A stretch of DNA of 30,604 nt, from the NCBI GenBank assembly GCA_046294815.1, contig JBKBOJ010000039.1, positions 1 through 30,604 on the forward strand, given 5' to 3'. Source of the stretch: Pelomonas sp046294815. GTDB lineage: Bacteria > Pseudomonadota > Gammaproteobacteria > Burkholderiales > Burkholderiaceae_C. Within the stretch, counting starts at the first letter, position 1, and every line of letters starts with the position of its first letter. Shown here piece by piece: positions 24,175-30,604 of this stretch. The position numbers and the translations under genes were made by a program. Under the pieces are notes generated by a model. It was not told the origin of the DNA. It searched no databases and saw only the letters and a program-made list of their open reading frames with translations.

Positions 24175-24861
24175 ATGTTCAAGAACACGCCGAGTCCCTA
24201 CACGCTGCGCGTGCTCGCGGCGCTGCTGCGTTACCCGGACGCCGCGTTCCGCGCGGCGATCCCTGAACTGCAGCAGGCGCTGCGCGACGAGGCCGCCTTG
24301 CCCAAGGCGCGCATCGACGAGCTGATCGCCTTGCTCGACCGCCTGCAGCGCGACGATCCCTTTGCCGTCGAGGCCGAGTATGTCGACCTGTTCGACCGCG
24401 GCCGCGGCACCGCGCTGCACCTGTTCGAGCATGTGCACGGCGATTCGCGTGAGCGCGGCCCGGCCATGATCGATTTGCAGCAGACCTACGAGCAGGCCGG
24501 GCTCTACCTGACGGCCAGCGAACTGCCCGACCACCTCTCGGTGGTGCTGGAGTTCGCCAGCACCCAACCGCCGCGCGAGGCCCGCGCCTTCCTTGGCGAG
24601 ATCGCGCACATCGTGCGCGTGATCTTCAGCGCCTTGCTGCGCCGCCGCTCGCCTTACGCCAGCGTGCTGGCCGCGGTGCTGGAACTGGCGGGTGAGCGGG
24701 CGGAGTCGGTGGAGATCCCGCCCGAGCCCGAACTCGACGAGGCCTGGGCCGAGCCCGAGGCCTTTGGTGGCTGCTCGACCGCCGGCCAGGCCAAGCCCGA
24801 TCAGCCCCAGCCCATCCATATCGTGCGCAAGACCGTCCACGCTTCAGGAGCACAGGCATGA
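24175..24861 (+). CDS. narJ: Nitrate reductase molybdenum cofactor assembly chaperone
   Basis: The 228-residue all-helical TorD/NarJ-family chaperone binds immature NarG in the cytoplasm, helps insert the molybdenum cofactor and FS0 cluster, and is not part of the final enzyme. Typical stretches are LRVLAALLRYPD near the start, EYVDLFDRGRGTALHLFEHVHGDSRERGPAM (about 64-94) in the core and YLTASELPDHLSVVLEF. The C-terminal tail after about 180 is acidic and proline-rich and likely flexible. It lies 12 bases after narH, and its TGA overlaps the narI start by four bases. Confidence 0.97.
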   Translation: MFKNTPSPYTLRVLAALLRYPDAAFRAAIPELQQALRDEAALPKARIDELIALLDRLQRDDPFAVEAEYVDLFDRGRGTALHLFEHVHGDSRERGPAMIDLQQTYEQAGLYLTASELPDHLSVVLEFASTQPPREARAFLGEIAHIVRVIFSALLRRRSPYASVLAAVLELAGERAESVEIPPEPELDEAWAEPEAFGGCSTAGQAKPDQPQPIHIVRKTVHASGAQA

Positions 24862-25559
24862 ACGCCCTGCACAACTTCCTCTTCGTCGTCTATCCCTACA
24901 TCTGCCTGGCTGTGTTCCTGATGGGCAGCCTGGCCCGCTTCGACCGCGACCAGTACACCTGGAAGAGCGACAGCTCGCAGATGCTGCGCTCGCGTGGCAT
25001 GAAGTGGGCGAGCAATCTGTTCCACGGCGGCATCCTGTTCCTGTTCGTCGGGCACACGGTTGGCATGCTGACGCCGCACGCCGTGTATGAGCACTTCATC
25101 AGCCCGGCCCACAAGCAGATGCTGGCCATCGTCGCCGGCGGCATCGCCGGTGCGGTCTGCTTCATCGGCCTCACGATGCTGATTTGGCGCCGCATGACCG
25201 ACCCGCGCATCCGCCTGACCAGCCACCGCACCGACCTGGCGATCCTGTGGATCCTGTGGATCCAGCTCAGCCTCGGGCTGATCACCTTGCCCTTCTCGCT
25301 CTCGCACAGCGACGGCTCGGTGATGCTGATCCTGTCGGACTGGGCGCAGCGCATCGTCGTGCTGAACCCGGACGCCAGCGGCCTGGTCGGCCTGGCCTGG
25401 CCCTACAAGGTGCACATGGTGCTGGGCATGACGATCTTCCTGCTGTTCCCTTTCAGCCGCCTGGTGCATGTGTGGAGCGGGCTGGCCTCGGTGTTCTATG
25501 TGTTCCGGCCGTACCAGGTCGTGCGTTCGCGCCGCCTGAACCTGCCGAAGAAGGGCTGA
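24858..25559 (+). CDS. narI: Respiratory nitrate reductase gamma subunit (cytochrome b)
   Basis: The 233-residue integral membrane subunit has five helices, oxidises quinol on the periplasmic side and passes electrons through two b hemes to NarH. Histidine heme ligands are present at H56 and H66 (NLFHGGILFLFVGHTVG) and at H186 and H204 (KVHMVLG and RLVHVWSG), matching the E. coli pattern within one residue. The N-terminus FLFVVYPYICLAVF is typical. The start is set by the ATGA overlap with narJ. Four bases separate its stop from the prolyl isomerase gene. Confidence 0.98.
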   Translation: MNALHNFLFVVYPYICLAVFLMGSLARFDRDQYTWKSDSSQMLRSRGMKWASNLFHGGILFLFVGHTVGMLTPHAVYEHFISPAHKQMLAIVAGGIAGAVCFIGLTMLIWRRMTDPRIRLTSHRTDLAILWILWIQLSLGLITLPFSLSHSDGSVMLILSDWAQRIVVLNPDASGLVGLAWPYKVHMVLGMTIFLLFPFSRLVHVWSGLASVFYVFRPYQVVRSRRLNLPKKG

Positions 25560-25563
25560 TGCG

Positions 25564-26316
25564 ATGAGCTACGCCGTCAACGACATCGCGATCGCCACGC
25601 CCGATGAGGCCTTGGATGAAGCGCAACTGCGCCAGCGTGCTTGCACCGAGCTGCTGCGCCAGCGCGCGATGCAACTCGGCCTGCTGGATGCCGACGACCC
25701 CACCCCCGAGGCCGGGGCGATCAGCGAGGCGGCATCCGCTGCGATCGAGGCCCTGCTCGCGCAGGAGCTCGCCGGCCCCGAGCCCGACGAGGCCGCCTGC
25801 CGTCGCCATTACGAGGCGAACGCCAAGCACTTCGCCCAGGGCGAGCGCTTGCAGGTCCGGCACATCCTGTTCGCCGTCACGCCCGGGGTGGACGTCGGCC
25901 TGCTGCGCCAGAAGGCCGAGGGACATCTGATCGAGCTGCGCGCGAGCGACCCGTCGGCCTTCAGCGCCGCCGCAAAGAACCTGTCCAACTGCCCGAGCGG
26001 CGCCGAGGGTGGCCAACTCGGTTGGCTTACGGCCAACGACTGTGCGCCCGAGTTCGCCCGCGAGCTGTTCGGTCGCAGCGAGATTGGCGTGCTGCCGCGA
26101 CTGGTGCACAGCCGCTTCGGCCTGCACATCGTGGCCATCGACGCGCGCGAGCCCGGCCGCGTGCCCGCCTTCGAGCAGGTGCGCGAGGCCGTGGCTCAGC
26201 AGATGCGCCAGCGCCATCAACTCACCGCGCTGCGCCAGTATCTGCAGACCCTGGCGGCCCAGGCGCGGCTGCAGGGCGTCGAGCTTCAAGCAGCCACGTC
26301 TCCTCTCGTTCAATAG
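25564..26316 (+). CDS. Parvulin-type peptidyl-prolyl isomerase, nar-associated
   Basis: The 250-residue protein has a helical N-terminal part (about 15-95, SurA/PpiC-like) and a rotamase domain at about 96-200 starting VRHILF (98-103) and including GGQLGW (149-154) and a C-terminal FGLHIVAI. It lacks a signal peptide, so unlike PpiD/SurA it should act in the cytoplasm. Its position four bases after narI and seven before the next gene means it is part of the nar transcript. It may help fold NarG or NarH before membrane attachment; this is inferred from context and from similar gene order that I recall for other betaproteobacteria. Confidence 0.9.
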   Translation: MSYAVNDIAIATPDEALDEAQLRQRACTELLRQRAMQLGLLDADDPTPEAGAISEAASAAIEALLAQELAGPEPDEAACRRHYEANAKHFAQGERLQVRHILFAVTPGVDVGLLRQKAEGHLIELRASDPSAFSAAAKNLSNCPSGAEGGQLGWLTANDCAPEFARELFGRSEIGVLPRLVHSRFGLHIVAIDAREPGRVPAFEQVREAVAQQMRQRHQLTALRQYLQTLAAQARLQGVELQAATSPLVQ

Positions 26317-26322
26317 GCCGCC

Positions 26323-26994
26323 ATGCCCGACGAACTGCTCGAACGCCTGCGGCGCTTCCACACCGACGCCTTCCCGCAGCAGCGCTCGCTGTTCCGGCAC
26401 CTGGTGGAGGATGGCCAGCATCCGCTGACCCTCTTCATTGGCTGCTCCGACTCGCGCCTCGTGCCCTACCTGCTGACCGGCGCCGGTCCGGGCGAGCTGT
26501 TCCTGGTGCGCAACGTGGGCGCCTTCGTTCCTCCGTACGACCAGAGCCAGGGTTTTCATGGCACGGCGGCCGCCATCGAGTTCGCCGTGCTCAACCTGCA
26601 GGTACGGCGCATCATCGTCTGCGGCCACAGCCATTGCGGCGCCATCCGCGCGCTGTACAACGACGTGCCGCCGGCCGCGCAGAACCTGGCCCGCTGGCTG
26701 GACCTGGGCCGCGAGGCCGCGCTGCCGGTGGCCATGCCTGGCCCCGAGGTGCTGCGCCGCACCGAGCAGCGCGCCATCGTGCTGCAGCTGGAGCGGCTGA
26801 TGGACTACCCCATGGTGCGCGAGCGGGTGGAGGCGAGGACGCTGACGCTGCACGGCTGGCACTACGTCATCGAAGACGGCGAGGTGCACGTGTTCGACGT
26901 CGCCGTGGGCGCCTTCGTGCCCGCCTCGTGCGCCGACAACGCCGGCACCGGGCCCTACCAACTCACCGAGCCTGGCGGCGTGCCTTGTTCCTGA
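26323..26994 (+). CDS. Beta-class carbonic anhydrase
   Basis: The 223-residue enzyme interconverts CO2 and bicarbonate with zinc. The beta-class marks are complete: C41-x-D43-x-R45 in CSDSR, and H102-x2-C105 in CGHSHCGAI, giving the zinc ligands Cys, His, Cys and the Asp-Arg dyad. VRNVGAFVPP and the EFAVLNLQVRRIIVCGH strand are also typical. No signal peptide is seen, so it is cytoplasmic. It follows the prolyl isomerase by six bases and should be transcribed with narGHJI, an unusual placement. It could supply bicarbonate for carboxylases or buffer pH during anaerobic growth; both are inferences. Confidence 0.93.
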   Translation: MPDELLERLRRFHTDAFPQQRSLFRHLVEDGQHPLTLFIGCSDSRLVPYLLTGAGPGELFLVRNVGAFVPPYDQSQGFHGTAAAIEFAVLNLQVRRIIVCGHSHCGAIRALYNDVPPAAQNLARWLDLGREAALPVAMPGPEVLRRTEQRAIVLQLERLMDYPMVRERVEARTLTLHGWHYVIEDGEVHVFDVAVGAFVPASCADNAGTGPYQLTEPGGVPCS

Positions 26995-26997
26995 GGT

Positions 26998-27020
26998 GCT
27001 GCGCAGGCTTTGAGCGCAGC
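26998..27020 (+). repeat. Inverted repeat after the carbonic anhydrase gene
   Basis: GCTGCGC (26998-27004) and GCGCAGC (27014-27020) pair perfectly around nine bases, directly after the stop codon. No T-run follows, so it may be an RNA-stabilising or attenuating hairpin rather than a terminator. Confidence 0.4.
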
Positions 27021-27029
27021 CAGGTCAAC

Positions 27030-27167
27030 ATGGGGGTGCGCCGCGGCGTCAACGACAGCGCATGCCGGGCGCTGGCCGCGATCTGGTCGCAGCGAGCCGC
27101 CGCGCGGCGCAGCCGGCTGCGCACCCGCCCCATCCAGCCCGCCGACATGCGCGTGCTGGGCGGCTGA
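27030..27167 (+). CDS. Possible 45-residue arginine-rich protein
   Basis: The frame from ATG 27030 to TGA 27165-27167 encodes MGVRRGVNDSACRALAAIWS and then QRAAARRSRLRTRPIQPADMRVLGG. About 95 percent of its codons end in G or C, like real genes here, but high background GC weakens that test. It is very basic in the middle, with one possible amphipathic helix. No strong ribosome binding site is seen (GCCAGGTCAAC precedes it). It lies in the nar transcript between the carbonic anhydrase and flavoprotein genes. No family is recognised; it could also be the remnant of a larger gene. Confidence 0.35.
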   Translation: MGVRRGVNDSACRALAAIWSQRAAARRSRLRTRPIQPADMRVLGG

Positions 27168-27178
27168 TCACGCAAAGC

Positions 27179-27192
27179 TTGCATCACATCAA
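27179..27192. promoter_or_regulatory. FNR/ANR-like site upstream of the flavoprotein gene
   Basis: TTGCATCACATCAA has a perfect right half ATCAA and TTG in the left half, with the N4 spacing of the consensus TTGAT-N4-ATCAA. It lies about 60 bases before ATG 27253. Two mismatches in the left half make it a moderate match. Confidence 0.4.
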
Positions 27193-27252
27193 GGCGGCGC
27201 GGGCCGGGCGCGGCCAGCATCGCCGGCTGTCGCGTCTTCAACCCTCTAAGCC

Positions 27253-28455
27253 ATGAGCACTCCCTCTCTTCTTGAACGCATGGTCGCCGCCGGCCTGCGC
27301 CCACTGCAGATCGCCGGCCGCCAGTTGCTGCCCATCGTGCAGGGCGGCATGGGCGTGGGCATCTCGGCCCACCGGCTGGCTGGCAGCGTCGCCGCGCTGG
27401 GCGCCTGGGGCACCATTGCGTCGGTGGACCTGCGCCGCCACCACCCCGACCTGATGGCCCGCAGCGAAGGCATGAGTGACGGCGCGCGCAAGAAGGCCGT
27501 CATCGAGCAGGCCAACCAGGAGGCGCTGGCGCGCGAGATCCGTCAGGCCCGCAAGCTGGCCGGCGGCCGCGGGCTGGTGGCGGTCAACGTGATGCGCGCG
27601 GTGAGCGACTACGCGGCGTCGGTGCGCACCGCGCTGCAGGAGGGCGCGGATGCGCTGGTGGTGGGTGCCGGCCTGCCGCTGGACCTGCCCGAGCTGGCCC
27701 AGGACCATCCCGACACGGCCCTCGTGCCCATCCTCAGCGACGCGCGCGGCGTGGCGCTGTTGTGGCGCAAGTGGGAGCGCCGCCAGCGCCTGCCCAGCGC
27801 CATCGTCATCGAGCACCCGGCGCATGCCGGCGGGCACCTGGGCGCGGCGCGCGTGGCCGACCTGGGCGATGCGCGCTTTGCCTTCGAGACCGTGCTGCCA
27901 GCCGTGCGCCAGCATCTGCGCGAGGCCGGCGTCGAGGGCCGCGTGCCATTGATCGCGGCCGGCGGCGTGCGCCGTTGCGAGGACATCCAGCGCCTGCAGG
28001 CCCTGGGCGCCGATGCGGCCCAGCTGGGCACGGCATTTGTTGCGACTCAGGAGTGCGACGCCCACCCGCACTTCAAGCAGGTGCTGGCCGAGGCACGCGA
28101 GGAAGACCTGGTGGAGTTCACCAGCGTGGCCGGCCTGCCGGCGCGCGCGGTGCTGACACCGTGGCTGAAGAAATACCTCAAAGCCGAACAGCGCCTGCAG
28201 GCCGTGGCCCAGCTCAAGCAGCGCTGCACCATGGCCTTCGACTGCCTGCAGCAATGCGGGCTGCGCGACGGCCTCAAGGGCTGGGGCCAGTTCTGCATCG
28301 ATCAGCGCCTGGCTGCCGCGCTGCGCGGCGAGACGGCCAAGGGCCTGTTCTTCCGTGGCCGCGGCGAGCTGCCCTTTGGCTCGCAGATCGCCAGCGTGGC
28401 CCAGCTGCTGGAGCGGCTGCTGACGCCGGGCGTGCCGCTGGGCACGCCGGCATGA
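27253..28455 (+). CDS. Nitronate monooxygenase-like FMN flavoprotein
   Basis: The 400-residue TIM-barrel flavoprotein fits the nitronate monooxygenase/FabK group: QGGMGVGIS (30-38) at the start of the barrel, VVGAGLPLDLPEL, the active-site loop HPAHAGGHLGA (188-198), the phosphate-binding LIAAGGVRRCEDI, and ALGADAAQLGTAF. Members oxidise nitronates, reduce enoyl-ACP, or have unknown substrates; this one has an extended C-terminal helical part. Its place downstream of narGHJI suggests handling of nitro compounds or reactive nitrogen by-products, but this is only contextual. It may have its own promoter, given the FNR-like site. It converges with the next gene, with nine bases between stops. 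Confidence 0.83.
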   Translation: MSTPSLLERMVAAGLRPLQIAGRQLLPIVQGGMGVGISAHRLAGSVAALGAWGTIASVDLRRHHPDLMARSEGMSDGARKKAVIEQANQEALAREIRQARKLAGGRGLVAVNVMRAVSDYAASVRTALQEGADALVVGAGLPLDLPELAQDHPDTALVPILSDARGVALLWRKWERRQRLPSAIVIEHPAHAGGHLGAARVADLGDARFAFETVLPAVRQHLREAGVEGRVPLIAAGGVRRCEDIQRLQALGADAAQLGTAFVATQECDAHPHFKQVLAEAREEDLVEFTSVAGLPARAVLTPWLKKYLKAEQRLQAVAQLKQRCTMAFDCLQQCGLRDGLKGWGQFCIDQRLAAALRGETAKGLFFRGRGELPFGSQIASVAQLLERLLTPGVPLGTPA

Positions 28456-28464
28456 ACGCGGGCG

Positions 28465-29370
28465 TCAGCCGCTGAACAGCAGGGCCTGATCGCGTGGCTG
28501 CTCGATGCGCAGCGGCTGCGCATGCGCGGGCGCCGGCAGGCCCAAGGTGGCGATCAGTTCGCGCAGCTGCTCGGCCGCCAGCGTGGGCGTGGCGTGCAGC
28601 ACCAGCGCCAGCCGCCAGGGCCAGGCCGGTGTGCCGGGGGCCGTGATGACGTGGTCCAGCCGCCGCGCCTGCAGGCGCTCCAGCAGCGGCGCGTTCAGCT
28701 CCAGCGTGCGCCATAGCGCCAGCAGGCCAGGCTGCGCCACCGCGGTGGGCGTGGGCTTGAGGGCCAGGCATGCCAGCTGGCCACGGCGCCGCCAGGCGTT
28801 CAGGCTGGCCAGCACGCGCTGCTCGCTGCAGCCCAGCCGGCGCGCGCAGTCGGCATAGGGCTTGGCGCACAGCGGCAGGCCTTGCTCCAAGCAGGCGGCC
28901 AGCGCCGGGTCGTCGCAGGCCAGCGCCTGGGCCGGCGCGGGCAGGGCCAGGCGGGCGGCGGGCGGCAGCGGCAGGCGGCTGAGCTGGCGCTGCAGAGCTG
29001 CCTCGTCCAGCGCTTCCAGCTCGGCCCAGACCGTGGGCAGGCCATGGTCTGGTGCGCCGCGTTCGATGCGGTCGCAGCCAGGCAGGGCGGCCAACGCGGC
29101 GGCCAGCCGGGCGTCGTCGGCGCCGGCCTCGAAGGCCAGTCGCCAGCGCCCGCGTTGCAGCGCCTCACCCCAGCGCGCGCGTATGGGCTGCAGCGCGCCG
29201 CTGCGCTGCAGCGACAGGCACAGGCCCAGCAGCTCGCGCGGCGTGGCGCCGCTGCGCGCGGCCATCTGCCGAAACGGCGAGGGGTGCAGCGGAAAGTCCT
29301 GTTGCCAGCCATGCAGCAGGGTCTGACGCAGGCCGGCGCAGCAGCTGGGGGGCGGCGGGGTGAGCGGCAT
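28465..29370 (-). CDS. Divergent NirD/NirL (AhbA/AhbB)-like protein, Lrp/AsnC-type repeats
   Basis: The 301-residue protein has two tandem winged-helix units: LLHGWQQDFPLHPSPFRQMAARSGATPRELL (18-48) and KPYADCARRLGCSEQRVLASLNAWRRRGQL (170-199). The C-terminal LDHVITAPGTPAWPWRLALVLHA matches the ferredoxin-like half of the siroheme decarboxylase family (NirD/NirL/AhbB), which act in heme d1 or alternative heme synthesis. Two units in one chain resemble NirDL fusions. The first unit lacks a clear ferredoxin-like half, and the usual Arg/His-rich segment after each HTH is poorly kept, so enzymatic activity is doubtful. No other heme d1 genes are in the window. It could instead regulate nitrogen genes. 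It follows the thioredoxin-like gene by 75 bases. Confidence 0.65.
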   Translation of the reverse strand: MPLTPPPPSCCAGLRQTLLHGWQQDFPLHPSPFRQMAARSGATPRELLGLCLSLQRSGALQPIRARWGEALQRGRWRLAFEAGADDARLAAALAALPGCDRIERGAPDHGLPTVWAELEALDEAALQRQLSRLPLPPAARLALPAPAQALACDDPALAACLEQGLPLCAKPYADCARRLGCSEQRVLASLNAWRRRGQLACLALKPTPTAVAQPGLLALWRTLELNAPLLERLQARRLDHVITAPGTPAWPWRLALVLHATPTLAAEQLRELIATLGLPAPAHAQPLRIEQPRDQALLFSG

Positions 29371-29445
29371 GATGGGCGCGATGGTCGGCCCTGGGCCGCA
29401 CCGCGTCCTTGATCTGATGCAAGCCGGCTGCTCGCCGGGCCGCCA

Positions 29446-29793
29446 TCAGCCGCTCGCGTTGCGCTCGCGCAGCCGGCGCGCCAGCTCGGTGTAGCCAGCA
29501 TCCACGCGGGCCGGTGTGGCATCGGCTAAGTGGGCGCGCAGCACGCGGCGCAGCGTTTCGAGCTGGGGCGTCAGCGGGCCGGCGAAGCGCACCTGCGCGT
29601 CGTCGGCGATCAGCAGCGTGGGAAAGGTCTCGATGTCCAGATCGCCGACCAGCTCGGCCTCGTCCTCGATGTCTATCCAGTGCACGCCCAGCCCGGCCCG
29701 GGGCAGCTCGGCGCAGGCGGCTTCGAAGATGTCTTGGTAGGCCTCGCAGGTGCGGCACCAGGCGGCGCAGAGGCAGGCAACGTGCAGGGTCAT
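29446..29793 (-). CDS. Small thioredoxin-like protein
   Basis: The 115-residue protein starts MTLHVACLCAAWCRTCEAYQ: beta strand, then the active-site CRTC (C13-C16) after tryptophan, then the helix. DIETFPTLLI supplies the cis-proline loop, and a C-terminal helix with many arginines completes the fold. Two extra cysteines (C7, C9) lie just before the redox motif. No signal peptide or membrane segment is seen, so it is a cytoplasmic thiol reductant or disulfide exchanger. An upstream ATG at 29811 is also possible. It is in the same orientation as the NirDL-like gene and may be cotranscribed with it. Confidence 0.85.
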   Translation of the reverse strand: MTLHVACLCAAWCRTCEAYQDIFEAACAELPRAGLGVHWIDIEDEAELVGDLDIETFPTLLIADDAQVRFAGPLTPQLETLRRVLRAHLADATPARVDAGYTELARRLRERNASG

Positions 29794-29911
29794 GGGACGC
29801 AATCCTGCCATGCCCGGCAGCTCACACCGCGCTGGCCCAAGAGGTGGCGCGCAAGAACGAGCCGTCTTGCCCAACTGCCGCTGCAGGGCTGAGCGTGCGC
29901 TGATCCAGCGC

Positions 29912-29986
29912 TGGTCCCTCCGCCGGGAATCGAACCCAGATTTGCCGCTTAGGAGGCGGCCGTTCTATCCATTGAACTACGGAGAG
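29912..29986 (-). tRNA. tRNA-Arg (anticodon CCU)
   Basis: On the minus strand a full cloverleaf folds: acceptor CTCTCCG with CGGAGGG, D arm GTTCAATGGATAGAAC, anticodon stem GCCGC/GCGGC around loop CTCCTAA (anticodon CCT, reading AGG), T arm CTGGG-TTCGATT-CCCGG, discriminator A and an encoded CCA. The first pair is C1-G72 and the second a U-G wobble, which is uncommon. Confidence 0.95.
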
Positions 29987-30114
29987 CGCCTCGCCGGCAC
30001 TGCGGCCGGGCGAGGGCCGGGATTGTCTCATGGCCTTCGTGTGCGGTCGGCTCTTGGGCGTGGCCTGCCGATCACGGCAGCGATGAGCGGTGCGTGCCGC
30101 GGGGTGGACTGCAT

Positions 30115-30126
30115 CGCCAATTGGCG
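30115..30126. repeat. 12-base perfect palindrome upstream of katG
   Basis: CGCCAATTGGCG is self-complementary and lies about 100 bases before katG. Together with TGGCT-N5-AGCCA at 30133-30147 it may form part of a regulatory region. It does not match the OxyR or Fur consensus. Confidence 0.35.
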
Positions 30127-30161
30127 CATTTGTGGCTATCGGAGCCATTGGCAGGATTGCA

Positions 30162-30190
30162 TTGCTCGCTCACTGGCTGCTTCCTAGACT
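30162..30190 (+). promoter_or_regulatory. Possible katG promoter
   Basis: TTGCTC (30162-30167) and TAGACT (30185-30190) are separated by 17 bases, 33 bases upstream of ATG 30224. Both hexamers are only moderate matches to the sigma-70 consensus. Confidence 0.3.
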
Positions 30191-30223
30191 GCCTCGGCAA
30201 TTGACCAAGCCATGGAGGCCACG

Positions 30224-30604
<381 letters not shown>

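Noticed and set aside
22594..24840. A 748-codon open frame antisense to narH and narJ
   Set aside because: The same GC-driven shadow effect; the plus-strand genes carry the conserved cysteine clusters and chaperone motifs.
29869..29986. tRNA-Arg as an attachment site for an integrated element
   Set aside because: No integrase gene and no repeat of the tRNA 3' end was seen in the window.
30115..30223. OxyR site upstream of katG
   Set aside because: Palindromic pieces are present but the ATAG/CTAT spacing pattern is absent, so no claim is made for OxyR.

Overview
The window is very GC-rich, with codons ending almost always in G or C, long spurious antisense frames and short intergenic gaps. 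Gene content (NarK1/NarK2 with narGHJI, a NarX/NarL pair, DUF3079, YnfA, and a Pol IV gene followed by an XPD-like helicase) suggests a facultatively denitrifying or nitrate-respiring betaproteobacterium, probably Burkholderiales. This is inferred from protein resemblance by eye; no database search was run.

Layout. 1-701: the tail of an unidentified gene, then a GGDEF diguanylate cyclase carrying only a stub of a PAS domain. 702-1051: no clear gene, but two inverted repeats and a possible truncated gene start. 1052-3707: a tight three-gene envelope operon with ATGA overlaps: a NAGPA-type phosphodiester glycosidase lipoprotein, an L,D-transpeptidase-like lipoprotein and an exported DUF1566 protein. 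3807-4142: ynfA, flanked by imperfect direct repeats. On the minus strand, 4216-7176 holds a Sel1-repeat protein, a LysR regulator and an FMN-dependent L-lactate dehydrogenase, and 7721-11562 holds DUF3079, dinB and a DinG/XPD-like helicase with a nuclease-like N-terminus. 7177-7720 has no confident gene.

11638-28455 is a nitrate respiration island on the plus strand. narX and narL overlap. They are followed by narK1, narK2, a strong intrinsic terminator, a third NarK-type transporter whose nitrate signature is altered, narG, narH, narJ, narI, a parvulin-type prolyl isomerase, a beta-carbonic anhydrase, a possible 45-residue protein and a nitronate monooxygenase-like flavoprotein. NarX senses nitrate/nitrite and signals to NarL. 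The NarK proteins exchange nitrate and nitrite across the membrane. NarGHI reduces cytoplasmic nitrate with quinol electrons, and NarJ assembles NarG.

28465-29793 (minus) encodes a divergent protein resembling the NirD/NirL siroheme decarboxylase family and a small thioredoxin-like protein. A tRNA-Arg(CCU) gene lies at 29912-29986 (minus). katG begins at 30224 and runs off the end.

No insertion sequence, CRISPR array, rRNA or phage gene was seen. The most unusual items are the envelope operon, the third NarK with lost signature asparagines, the carbonic anhydrase and prolyl isomerase attached to nar, and the four-cysteine motif and G8 tract in narX.
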